Source of the DNA: Spirochaetales bacterium Spiro_03
Lineage (GTDB): Bacteria; Spirochaetota; Spirochaetia; Sphaerochaetales; Sphaerochaetaceae
Direction of reading: 5' to 3'
DNA length: 37,776 nt
NCBI GenBank assembly: GCA_001603105.1
Contig: LVBE01000062.1
Location: 1 to 37,776, forward strand
Shown here: one piece after another, positions 8,085-15,821 of the stretch
How the letters are laid out: each line of letters starts with the position of its first letter
Numbering within the stretch: position 1 is the stretch's first letter
The notes under the pieces: generated by a model
The model's database searches: none
The model's input: only the letters and a program-made list of their open reading frames with translations
What the model was told of the DNA's origin: nothing
Position numbers and translations under genes: made by a program

Positions 8085-9679
8085 TGAGCCGTGCACACCT
8101 CTCCTTCATACTCAATGCCCATCTGCCGTTTGTCCGCCACCCCGAATATCCACGCTTTCTAGAGGAAGATTGGCTTTTTGAGTCGATCAGTGAGAGCTAT
8201 CTGCCGCTTTTGAGGATGTGCAATCGCCTCGCCGATGACAAGGTTCCATACACCTTCACCGTCAGTCTGTCGCCAAGCCTCTGCACGATGCTCGCCGACC
8301 CGATCCTCGCCGAGCGCTATACCCAGTACCTTGAGCGCCATATCGAACTAGGTGAGAAGGAAGTGGCTCGCTGCAAGATAGAGCAGCCGGCCTTCAGCGA
8401 TATGGCCGCCTTCTACCTTGAAGCTGCGCGGACCAATTTCACCGACTTTGTCGAGCACTACAAGTCCAATATCCTCGAAGGCTTCAAGGACCTGGAGGAG
8501 CGTGGTTACCTTGAGCTGGTGACCACTGCCGCCACCCACGCCTTTTTGCCGCTCTACAAGGAGTACCCCTCGGCGATCAATGCCCAGGTGGAGATTGGCG
8601 TGCAATCCTTCCTTACCACCTTTGGCCACCTGCCCAAGGGGTTTTGGTTGCCTGAATGTGGCTACTATCCAGGCCTTGAGGAGGTGCTGCGCTCCCATGG
8701 CATCTCCTGGTTCCAGACTGCCAGCCAGGCGATGCTCCTCTCCCCTGACAAGGTTGCCAACGGAGTCTACCGGCCGGTTCACTGCCCCAATGGGGTGGCG
8801 GCCTTCCCCCGTGATTTTAACGGTACCAGCCTCGTCTGGTCGAACGAGAGCGGATACCCCACCGACAAGATCTATCGCGAGTTCTACCGCGACATCGGCT
8901 ACGACCTTCCACTGGGGTACATCGGACCCTACATTCATGAACCACAGGTTCGGGTCTTCACCGGTTTCAAATACTGGGCGATCACGGGCAAGACTGACCA
9001 GAAGGTCCCCTACGATCGGATCCGTGCCAAAAAGCGCACCGTCGAGCATGCGCGCAACTTCATCTACACCCTCCAAAAACGAGCGGATAGCTTGGGTCCA
9101 AAGCTCGAAGAGGAGCCGCTGTTCACCCTCGCCTTCGACGCCGAGCTCTTCGGCCACTGGTGGTTTGAGGGAGTACAGTGGCTTGAAGAGGTGATCCGCC
9201 TGATCGCCGCTGGGGACAAGGGCCTGGCGATGACCACTCCGTCGCGCTTCTTGGAGCGGGAGGGGGAGCGCTTGCAGCAGGTCCAGCCATCCTTCTCCTC
9301 GTGGGGGCATGGTGGATACAATGCCGTGTGGCTCGATGGGGCCAACAGCTGGTCCTACCGACATATCCACAAGGCGATCGAACGGATGGAGGAGCTGGCA
9401 AGCCGCTTTGGCGATCAGATGAGCCTGAAGCAACGCTTCCTCAACCAAGCTGCCCGTGAGGTGCTGTTGGCAATGGCCAGTGATTGGCCGTTCATGATGT
9501 ACAACAAGAGCTCGGCTGAGTACGCCACAAAGCGCGTGAACGATCATCTCTCCAACTTCAATGTCGTCTACTCCAACATGTGCAAGAACGCGGTCAACAC
9601 CGAGTGGTTGGTCAAGGCGGAGAAGCGTAACACCATCTTCGCTGACATAGATTACAATATCTTCAATCCTGAGCGCTGA
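8084..9679 (+). CDS. GH57 1,4-alpha-glucan branching enzyme
   Basis: A 531-residue GH57 enzyme of the branching-enzyme type with a C-terminal DUF1957-like helical domain. It transfers alpha-1,4 glucan segments to form alpha-1,6 branches in glycogen-like polymer. The first motif is FILNAHLPFVRHPE at the N-terminus. The nucleophile motif GFWLPECGYYPG has its Glu at residue 191, and the acid motif FDAELFGHWWFEG has its Asp at residue 352. These spacings agree with characterised archaeal and Thermotogales enzymes. GTG 8081 or ATG 8084 may be used; both overlap the preceding stop. A strong terminator follows. Confidence 0.9.
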   Translation: MSRAHLSFILNAHLPFVRHPEYPRFLEEDWLFESISESYLPLLRMCNRLADDKVPYTFTVSLSPSLCTMLADPILAERYTQYLERHIELGEKEVARCKIEQPAFSDMAAFYLEAARTNFTDFVEHYKSNILEGFKDLEERGYLELVTTAATHAFLPLYKEYPSAINAQVEIGVQSFLTTFGHLPKGFWLPECGYYPGLEEVLRSHGISWFQTASQAMLLSPDKVANGVYRPVHCPNGVAAFPRDFNGTSLVWSNESGYPTDKIYREFYRDIGYDLPLGYIGPYIHEPQVRVFTGFKYWAITGKTDQKVPYDRIRAKKRTVEHARNFIYTLQKRADSLGPKLEEEPLFTLAFDAELFGHWWFEGVQWLEEVIRLIAAGDKGLAMTTPSRFLEREGERLQQVQPSFSSWGHGGYNAVWLDGANSWSYRHIHKAIERMEELASRFGDQMSLKQRFLNQAAREVLLAMASDWPFMMYNKSSAEYATKRVNDHLSNFNVVYSNMCKNAVNTEWLVKAEKRNTIFADIDYNIFNPER

Positions 9680-9695
9680 CGCGTCTGATCAGGTG

Positions 9696-9732
9696 AAAAA
9701 AACCCCGACAGTGAGTGGTCGGGGCTTTTTTT
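9696..9732. terminator. intrinsic terminator after the branching enzyme
   Basis: CCCCGAC (9703-9709), an eight-base loop, GTCGGGG (9718-9724), then C and seven T. An A-run precedes the stem, so it could also work on the minus strand. It separates the glucan operon from the division cluster. Confidence 0.93.
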
Positions 9733-9809
9733 GGTCGATAACCTAGACGTTTGTTAAGTCCAGAGCATGAATTATTTTCAATCTAGTGCTGAACATAGCA
9801 AGTGTTTAG

Positions 9810-9838
9810 TTGTGCTTTGGTGGTAATCGGTGTACATT
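9810..9838 (+). promoter_or_regulatory. promoter of the mraZ (division/cell wall) cluster
   Basis: TTGTGC (9810-9815), a 17-base spacer, TACATT (9833-9838), 55 bases before the mraZ start and just ahead of the MraZ boxes. It is the only convincing promoter between the terminator at 9732 and mraZ. Confidence 0.6.
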
Positions 9839-9840
9839 AA

Positions 9841-9865
9841 TGGGTACCAGTGGGAAGTAATCCCA
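9841..9865 (+). promoter_or_regulatory. MraZ boxes (autoregulatory operator)
   Basis: TGGGT (9841-9845) and TGGGA (9851-9855) are two TGGGN repeats exactly 10 bases apart, as in the known MraZ operators. An inverted TCCCA (9861-9865) continues the 10-base phase. They start at about the predicted transcription start, so bound MraZ would block the cluster promoter. A weaker TGGTG follows at 9872. Confidence 0.75.
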
Positions 9866-9892
9866 AATTTATGGTGTCCGAGGAGCTCTGTG

Positions 9893-10348
9893 ATGGTGAC
9901 CGGTGAGTTTTACACCACCATTGATGACAAAGGTCGCATCCTCATTCCCGCCCGACTGCGTAGTGCACTCGCCACTGAGGCGCTCTATGTGACGCGGGGT
10001 TTGGAGACGTGCCTGTGGCTCATGGTCCCACACGACTTCGAGACGCTGAAAGACACGATCATCAGCACCACAAGCTCGATGTTCGATCGCAAGCTCAGGA
10101 TCTTGCAGCGGGGGATGATCGCCCCGGCCCAACTCTGTGACTTTGACAAGGTCGGGCGCGTCAACATCCCTATCAGCCTACGCGAGAGCGTGGGGCTATC
10201 GACGAAGGAGGAGTCGGTGCTCCTCGGTACCGGCCACTACCTTGAGCTGTGGAACAAGAGCACCTACGAGGCCTACCTCTCCGAGTCCATGGATGAGTTC
10301 CTCGACGCGGCTCAGTCACTGAGCCAGATGATGGAGAGGCAGCGGTAA
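9893..10348 (+). CDS. mraZ: transcriptional regulator MraZ
   Basis: A 151-residue protein with two AbrB-like beta-barrel DNA-binding halves. Each carries the family DxxGR motif: DDKGRILIPARLR in the first half and FDKVGRVNIPISLR in the second. MraZ forms rings that bind TGGGN repeats and usually repress its own division/cell-wall cluster; such repeats are found just upstream. ATG 9893 is chosen because AGGAG at 9881-9885 lies seven bases away and yields the typical start MVTGEFYTTIDDKG. Its stop shares one base with the rsmH start (TAATG). Confidence 0.95.
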   Translation: MVTGEFYTTIDDKGRILIPARLRSALATEALYVTRGLETCLWLMVPHDFETLKDTIISTTSSMFDRKLRILQRGMIAPAQLCDFDKVGRVNIPISLRESVGLSTKEESVLLGTGHYLELWNKSTYEAYLSESMDEFLDAAQSLSQMMERQR

Positions 10349-11229
10349 TGGAATACGTCCACTATTCAGTCATGGCAGAAGAAGTGCTTCACTACCTCGT
10401 CCCACCAGCGGATCAGCAGGCGATCCTCGTCGATTGCACCTGTGGCGAAGGGGGGCATACTCACCGCTTTCTCTCCACCTATCCCGATCTCTCGGTCATC
10501 GGCCTCGATCGTGACGCCTCGATCCTTGAGAAGGCGAAGCGGCGCATGGAGGCGTTTGACGGTCGGTTCACTCCCTTCAAGGTCACGTTCGATGCGTTCT
10601 TCAAAGACACTGGACAGCAGCTCTACGACCTGATCCTCTTTGATCTGGGCATCTCCTCATACCACTATGAAGAGAGCGGGCGGGGCTTCTCCTTTCGCAA
10701 GGAAGAGGTGTTGGATATGCGCCTGGATACCACCGATCCGATCAGCGCGATGGATGTGGTCAACGGCTATCAGGAGCAACGGCTCGCCGATTTAATCTAC
10801 ACCTATGGTGAGGAGCGCTATAGCCGCCGCATTGCACGGGCGATTGTCGAGGCGAGAAAGCTCACGAAAATCAAGGAGAGCGACCAGCTGGCACAGATCA
10901 TCTACAAGGCAGTGCCGCCGGCGTACCGCTACGGCCATCTCCATCCGGCCACCAAGACCTTCCAGGCGATCCGTATCGAAGTCAACGGAGAGCTTGACCG
11001 CATCGAGGTCGCTCTCGGCGGAGCGATCAAGGCACTGAAGCGGGGAGGACGGATCGGGGTCATCAGCTTCCACTCGCTCGAAGATCGGATCGTCAAATGG
11101 TTCTTCAAGGCCCAGGACCCGGCCTTGATCACCATCTTGACCAAGAAACCAATCATCCCCTCGGACGAGGAACGGGCTGAGAATCCAGCAAGCAGGAGCG
11201 CCAAGCTCAGAGTCATTGAGAAACTATAG
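10348..11229 (+). CDS. rsmH: 16S rRNA (cytosine-1402-N4) methyltransferase RsmH
   Basis: A 293-residue SAM-dependent methyltransferase that modifies C1402 in the 16S rRNA decoding site; formerly MraW. Motif I is DCTCGEGGHTHRFL (family DGTxGxGGHS, slightly divergent). It is followed by IGLDRDASIL, DLILFDLGISSYH, GFSFRKEEVLDMRLD and the late GRIGVISFHSLEDRIVK. Length is slightly under the family's usual 300-310. It overlaps mraZ by one base and sits in its conserved second position of the cluster. Confidence 0.95.
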   Translation: MEYVHYSVMAEEVLHYLVPPADQQAILVDCTCGEGGHTHRFLSTYPDLSVIGLDRDASILEKAKRRMEAFDGRFTPFKVTFDAFFKDTGQQLYDLILFDLGISSYHYEESGRGFSFRKEEVLDMRLDTTDPISAMDVVNGYQEQRLADLIYTYGEERYSRRIARAIVEARKLTKIKESDQLAQIIYKAVPPAYRYGHLHPATKTFQAIRIEVNGELDRIEVALGGAIKALKRGGRIGVISFHSLEDRIVKWFFKAQDPALITILTKKPIIPSDEERAENPASRSAKLRVIEKL

Positions 11230-11243
11230 AAGGAGGAATCGAT

Positions 11244-11576
11244 ATGGACCAACAATGGCATCACAGCGAGTATGGCAATACCCATCATCGTCAGGGCACA
11301 GCCAGGGGCCTGTTGACCCTCATCCTGATCGCAGCGCTCGTCGCTTCTCTGCTCTTGCCGCTGCATCAGAAGGCGATCAACCGCTCCTTGACCCTGCAAT
11401 ACCGCACACTGCATCAAACGTACATAACCCGCTCGGAGCAGCAACGCCTCTTGAAGGCGACCATCTCCTCGATGGGGATGCCCGAGTCATTGATCGATGG
11501 CGCGTGGCAGCAGGACATCCAGCTGATCCCCATCACTGCAAACACAGTCAATAGCGTGGCTCGGACAAGCCTATGA
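11244..11576 (+). CDS. ftsL: FtsL-like small membrane division protein
   Basis: A 110-residue protein with a basic cytoplasmic N-terminus, one membrane helix (about residues 23-40, rich in Leu/Ala/Ile) and a short extracytoplasmic part with heptad-like Leu/Gln/Arg spacing (about 45-75). Size, topology and position right after rsmH are those of FtsL, which with FtsB/FtsQ links FtsA/FtsZ to FtsW/FtsI at the septum. FtsL sequences are poorly conserved, so the call rests mainly on topology and context. AGGAGG at 11231-11236 decides the start. It ends in an ATGA overlap with murF. ftsI and murE, which often follow ftsL, are absent here. Confidence 0.7.
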   Translation: MDQQWHHSEYGNTHHRQGTARGLLTLILIAALVASLLLPLHQKAINRSLTLQYRTLHQTYITRSEQQRLLKATISSMGMPESLIDGAWQQDIQLIPITANTVNSVARTSL

Positions 11577-12958
11577 GTAGTGATCAGAGCCTTGGAAATC
11601 TGGGCCTCACACCCACCTCCCTTGCACCGGTTATGCAGGGTTTGTGCCTGCGCCCATCCAAGGTCCTGATCACAAATGCCCAGATCGATAGCCGCCTGTG
11701 CCAGGCGGGGTCGGTCTTTTTCGCCATACGCGGCAGCTCTGTCGACGGCGCTGCCTTCATCCAAGACGCCCAGAGTCGGGGAGCAGCGGCAGTGGTCGTC
11801 CCCCGCCACCAGGGGCCGATGGCACTGGCCACCGTCAATTGTGCGGTCATCGCCGTCGATGATGCGCTCTCTGCGCTGCACATGCTCGCCCGTTTCTACA
11901 TCAAGGAGCACCGGCATGTGACACTGATCGGCATCACCGGCAGCGTGGGCAAGACGACGACCAAGGAGGCGCTGGCGACGATTCTCTCATACAGTGGGCC
12001 GACAGCCAAGACACCGGGCAATTTGAACAGCGAGTATGGCTTGCCACTGTCGATCTTCACCCTCGCTCTCGGCGATCGGTATGGGGTCTTTGAACTTGGC
12101 ATCGACCACGTCGGTGAGATGGAGCGCCTGGTTTCGACGCTCACGCCTTCCTACGCGCTGTTGACGAACGTGGGAATCTCCCATCTGGAGAAGTTCGGCT
12201 CAACGGCTGTCACAGCCCATGAGAAGGCAAGGATCTTCCACCCCGCGATCGAGGCGGGGTTTGTCAGTGCGCACTGCTCCCACCTGTCGTTGATCCAAAA
12301 GCGGTCGCCCACTGTCTTGCAGCAATACTCGCTTGCCGACATCAAAGCGATCGATCTGGGCCTGGAGGGGTGGAGGCTGACATGGAAAGGACAGACGTTT
12401 ACTATCAGGGCAGTGGGACGCCACCTCTTGGAGGACGTAGTAGGGGCGATCACTGTCGCCGATCGACTGGGCTTGGATGCACCCTCGATCGCCCGTTCCT
12501 TGGAGGGCTTTGGCTCGATGCCCGGCCGCACCTCGGTGCAAAGCGGGGCCATCACGATTATCGATGATACCTACAACGCCAGCTGGGATTCTACCAGCAC
12601 CATCGTCTCCTACCTATCGAGGCTGATGTGGCAGGGGGGAAAGAAGGTGGTGCTCGGACCGATGAAGGAGTTGGGCTCGGCCAGTGAGAGCGCGCACCGC
12701 AAGGTCGCCGGCCTGCTTGCTCGCTCCTCGTTCACCGGAGCCCACCTCTATGGTCCTGAGATGGAGGTGGCCAAAGATGAGCTGAAGCGGCTGGGATTTG
12801 GGGGAGAGGTCACGTGGACCGAAGATTTCGACATCCTCGGACAGCAGGTAAAGCGAACGGTAGAAAAAGGGGACCTGGTGTTGTTGAAGGCCAGTCGCAG
12901 TGTCGCCATCGACCGCCTGATCCCGTCGCTGAGTCAGCAGTGGGGTGCCTATGCCTAG
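11573..12958 (+). CDS. murF: UDP-MurNAc-tripeptide--D-Ala-D-Ala ligase MurF
   Basis: A 461-residue cytoplasmic Mur ligase that adds D-Ala-D-Ala to the UDP-MurNAc tripeptide using ATP. The N-terminal substrate domain contains ITNAQIDSR, the region that binds the UDP part. The central ATP domain has the P-loop GITGSVGKTTTKE at residues 120-132 and the MurF-type TPGNLNSEYGLP at 147-158. The C-terminal domain has IIDDTYNA. The start overlaps ftsL by four bases (ATGA), and the stop lies 8 bases into mraY. D-Ala-D-Ala use fits with MraY, MurG, FtsW and the PBP being retained. Confidence 0.94.
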   Translation: MSSDQSLGNLGLTPTSLAPVMQGLCLRPSKVLITNAQIDSRLCQAGSVFFAIRGSSVDGAAFIQDAQSRGAAAVVVPRHQGPMALATVNCAVIAVDDALSALHMLARFYIKEHRHVTLIGITGSVGKTTTKEALATILSYSGPTAKTPGNLNSEYGLPLSIFTLALGDRYGVFELGIDHVGEMERLVSTLTPSYALLTNVGISHLEKFGSTAVTAHEKARIFHPAIEAGFVSAHCSHLSLIQKRSPTVLQQYSLADIKAIDLGLEGWRLTWKGQTFTIRAVGRHLLEDVVGAITVADRLGLDAPSIARSLEGFGSMPGRTSVQSGAITIIDDTYNASWDSTSTIVSYLSRLMWQGGKKVVLGPMKELGSASESAHRKVAGLLARSSFTGAHLYGPEMEVAKDELKRLGFGGEVTWTEDFDILGQQVKRTVEKGDLVLLKASRSVAIDRLIPSLSQQWGAYA

Positions 12959-13880
12959 CATCGCCCTCCGTGTCGTCTCATCAGCATTTGTGTGCTGGCT
13001 TCTTTCTCTTTGGCTGTTGAAGAGCCATCGGGGCGGGGCAGTCATCAAGGATGAGCTCTTGCAGACGCAGCGCCCCAAGCAAGGCACGCCCGTTGTCGGT
13101 GGCATCGCCTTCAGCCTTGCCACCATCACAGTCAGCCTCCTCGATCCGCATCTGTTCGAGCCGGCTTTCTATATCCCGCTGGTGACGCTCATCATCTTTG
13201 CCATCACTGGCTTGATCGATGACCGAGCCAAGGCACGTCTCATCTCTTCTGATGGACTGACGTCTTTGACCAAGCTCCTCCTACAGAGCCTGGGTGCCGT
13301 TGCAGTGCTCTCTTTGATGGCTCAGGCCGGTTTTGTCGATACATCGCTTGCTATCGGTCCCTATACCCTGGCCCTGGGGCCTTGGTATTGGATTCTTGCG
13401 TTCTGCTACCTGCTCTTCTTCGTCAATGCAGTGAATATCACCGACGGTCTTGACACCCTTGCAGCCGGTTCAAGCATTCCGCTATTGTTGTTGATCAGCG
13501 CCATCGCGATCCGCCGCGGCAGCCAGCCTCCGGCTTCACTGCTAGGCGCTCTGGCAGTCTTTTTGTTCTTCAACGCCCATCCTGCCCGCTACTTTATGGG
13601 CGATGTCGGCAGCCACGCCCTCGGCTCCTCCATCGCAGTATATGCGCTCTTGTTCAAGGTGGAGGTGATGCTCCTGGTGGCCGCAGGACTCTTCTTGGTC
13701 GAGCTGGCCACTAGCCTCATCCAGATCATCTCGATCCGTCGGTTCGGATACAAGGTCTTCACCATCGCCCCACTGCACCATGCCTATGAGCTGAAGGGAC
13801 TGGGTGAGCGGACGATCGTCCGCCGCTTTGTGATGGCATCCTGGGTGTGCGGGGCCCTCTCCTTGATCCTCCTCTGGTAG
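12951..13880 (+). CDS. mraY: phospho-MurNAc-pentapeptide translocase MraY
   Basis: A 309-residue polytopic membrane enzyme that transfers phospho-MurNAc-pentapeptide to undecaprenyl phosphate, making lipid I. Conserved loops are visible in order: KQGTPVVGG, GLIDDRAKA with the Asp-Asp pair, NAVNITDGLDTLAAG, FFNAHPARYFMGDVGSHALG, and PLHHAYELKG, where the usual HHH of the final loop reads HHA. About ten hydrophobic helices separate them. ATG 12951 overlaps the murF stop; GTG 12945 would add two residues. It is somewhat shorter than E. coli MraY. Confidence 0.92.
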   Translation: MPSIALRVVSSAFVCWLLSLWLLKSHRGGAVIKDELLQTQRPKQGTPVVGGIAFSLATITVSLLDPHLFEPAFYIPLVTLIIFAITGLIDDRAKARLISSDGLTSLTKLLLQSLGAVAVLSLMAQAGFVDTSLAIGPYTLALGPWYWILAFCYLLFFVNAVNITDGLDTLAAGSSIPLLLLISAIAIRRGSQPPASLLGALAVFLFFNAHPARYFMGDVGSHALGSSIAVYALLFKVEVMLLVAAGLFLVELATSLIQIISIRRFGYKVFTIAPLHHAYELKGLGERTIVRRFVMASWVCGALSLILLW

Positions 13881-13886
13881 AAAGCC

Positions 13887-15053
13887 ATGGACGGTTACGA
13901 CGACTACCACCTGAACACCCAGGCCAAATCAGGTGCCACGGGCCGGACAGTGAACACGATCCTTCTTTTTGCTGCAGTCACGACGCTGTTGACCGTCGGT
14001 GGCTTGGTGATGCTCTACAGCGCCTCCTACAATGAAGCCCTCTCCTTTGAGGTGGCTCCCGCCTACTTTGTCCGCCGCCAGCTGATCTTCGCCCTTGTGG
14101 CCCTGCTGCCCATGGCCTTGGCCCTCCTCTTGCCCAAGCAGCTGATCGGGCGCCTCAGTGGTCTGCTGCTGCTCGGGGTCGTCGCCCTGTTGGCCCTGAC
14201 GCTCTTCAGTTCGTTTGGCCAGCAGAAGTTCGGATCGCGCCGCTGGCTTGCCATAGCAGGGCTGCCGGCTATCCAGCCATCCGAGTTCGCCAAGATCGCC
14301 CTGGCTCTCTTTCTGGCAGCGTATGGTGAACGCCCCCCGTCTTCTAAACACCCGCTCACCCATGTTCTGGTCCCATCGCTAGCCGTGTTGCTCACCACCA
14401 TCCTGATCCTCGCCGGCCGTGACTACAGTTCAGCGTTACTGGTGTTGCTGCAAGGCCTCATCATGCTCGTAGGCCTTGGTCTATCGATGGGCTATCTGAT
14501 CGTGCTACTTTTGTTCATCACTCCACCGGCACTGGTGGCCCTCTTTGGCCAAGGCTACCGCATCAGGCGCCTGGTCTCCTTTCTCCTTCCCTCACTAGAC
14601 CCAAAGGGAATCAACTACCAGGTGTCGGTGAGCCTGAAGGCGATCAGGCGCGGCGGGCTCTTCGGGGTAGGCCTGGGCAACGGGATCTACAAGGAGGGGC
14701 TCTTGCCTGAAGTCCATAGCGACTTCATCTTCGCCTCGATCGCCGAGGAGATCGGCTTCATCGGAGTCGTACTCATCATCGCGCTCTTCATCATCTACAT
14801 TCATCTCGGCTTTACGGCAGCGCGCAGGTTGTGGGACAGTGACCGCTTTTTCTCCCTGCTCGCCTTCGGCCTGACGACGATGGTCGGCCTGCAAGCTCTG
14901 CTCAATCTTGCCGTCGTCACCGCCTTGTTGCCACCGACCGGCGTTCCGCTGCCCTTCTTCAGCCAGGGAGGGACCAATTTGTTGGTGATGCTCACCTCCT
15001 CAGCGTTCATAGCCCGCGCCTTGGTGCGTGCACAACGAGGAGGACAGCGTTGA
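13887..15053 (+). CDS. ftsW: SEDS peptidoglycan glycosyltransferase FtsW
   Basis: A 388-residue SEDS-family protein with about ten membrane helices that polymerises lipid II at the septum with a partner class B PBP. Typical pieces are FVRRQL, RRWLAIAGLPAIQPSEFAK, GRDYSSALL, INYQVSVSLKAIRRGGLFGVGLGNG, the HSDFIFASIAEEIGFIG segment with the essential Asp, and TGVPLPFFSQGGTN near the C-terminus. An unusually long hydrophilic N-terminus (about 25 residues) precedes the first helix. FtsW rather than RodA is chosen from the division-cluster context. The stop overlaps the ftsQ start (TGATG). Confidence 0.93.
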   Translation: MDGYDDYHLNTQAKSGATGRTVNTILLFAAVTTLLTVGGLVMLYSASYNEALSFEVAPAYFVRRQLIFALVALLPMALALLLPKQLIGRLSGLLLLGVVALLALTLFSSFGQQKFGSRRWLAIAGLPAIQPSEFAKIALALFLAAYGERPPSSKHPLTHVLVPSLAVLLTTILILAGRDYSSALLVLLQGLIMLVGLGLSMGYLIVLLLFITPPALVALFGQGYRIRRLVSFLLPSLDPKGINYQVSVSLKAIRRGGLFGVGLGNGIYKEGLLPEVHSDFIFASIAEEIGFIGVVLIIALFIIYIHLGFTAARRLWDSDRFFSLLAFGLTTMVGLQALLNLAVVTALLPPTGVPLPFFSQGGTNLLVMLTSSAFIARALVRAQRGGQR

Positions 15054-15799
15054 TGCGACTCTCCATCAAAGTCCGCCTTGTTGCACTCATGGTCGTTCTA
15101 GCAGCGCTTTTGTTTGTGCTCTGGCTCTATACCGCCCCTTCGCATACGGTCAGCCAGATCGTCATCTCCGTCGATGGGCACGAAGCGCCCACTGAGGTCA
15201 AGCAAGAGCTTGCCGCCTACATCGGCTCGCCGCTGATGCGCCTGCCTCTCGGGAAAATGGAGGCACAGCTCAAAAGACTGGGGACGGTCAAGACCGCTGC
15301 GATCAAACGCCGGCTGCCTGATACCGTACAGGTCGACCTCACCCTCACCGAGAGTGCGGTGGTGGTACACAGCGGCGATGATGGACGCTACTACCTGGTC
15401 AAGGATGGTGCGTTGGTCGCTATCCCTGCCGTCGATGCTGCACCCTACCGTCAGCGGGTGATGACCGTTGAAGTGCCCTCCTCCTACGCTGCCTTGATGG
15501 TGCGCTGGGGAGTGGACCAGCTCTTTGGCCAAGTCATTGCCCTGACGCAATCGCTGGCGGATGAAAGCGCCTTGATAACTCGGGTAAAATACGATAATAA
15601 TAGCAGTAATAGCTTTGGAAAGATGGTGTTGGAACTCTCGTCCCTGCACGCCCAGATTTGGGTCAGGGAGCCTGTGGGACCTGAGCGGGTACGGACGGCA
15701 ATCTCTTTGGTCCAAGCCGACCAAGAGCGCTCGCTCTACTTCCTCAGTTCAGAGACCAGACGCTACGATCTCTATCGCGAGGGTTTGGTGCGCAGGTAA
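15053..15799 (+). CDS. ftsQ: FtsQ/DivIB-type division protein
   Basis: A 248-residue single-pass membrane protein: a short basic N-terminus, a membrane helix at about residues 8-26, then a POTRA-like domain (about 33-100: IVISVDGHEAPTEVKQELAA...VKTAAIKRRLPDTVQVDL) and a C-terminal FtsQ domain. It is expected to hold FtsL/FtsB and recruit FtsW/FtsI. AGGAGG upstream (about 15038-15043) supports ATG 15053. An AT-rich stretch at 15572-15612 inside the gene, encoding Asn/Ser-rich sequence, may hold a promoter for ftsA-ftsZ. Confidence 0.88.
   Translation: MRLSIKVRLVALMVVLAALLFVLWLYTAPSHTVSQIVISVDGHEAPTEVKQELAAYIGSPLMRLPLGKMEAQLKRLGTVKTAAIKRRLPDTVQVDLTLTESAVVVHSGDDGRYYLVKDGALVAIPAVDAAPYRQRVMTVEVPSSYAALMVRWGVDQLFGQVIALTQSLADESALITRVKYDNNSSNSFGKMVLELSSLHAQIWVREPVGPERVRTAISLVQADQERSLYFLSSETRRYDLYREGLVRR
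15572..15600 (+). promoter_or_regulatory. possible internal promoter for ftsA-ftsZ
   Basis: TTGATA (15572-15577), 17 bases, TAATAA (15595-15600), in a sharply AT-rich island inside ftsQ, about 220 bases before ftsA. The -10 is imperfect, but base composition differs clearly from the surrounding coding DNA. Confidence 0.3.
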
Positions 15800-15821
15800 T
15801 CTGGAGCAAAGGGGTTGCACG

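Noticed and set aside
8348-9547. 399-codon open frame on the minus strand
   Set aside because: Antisense to the branching enzyme, with no motif and no ribosome site; a shadow frame.
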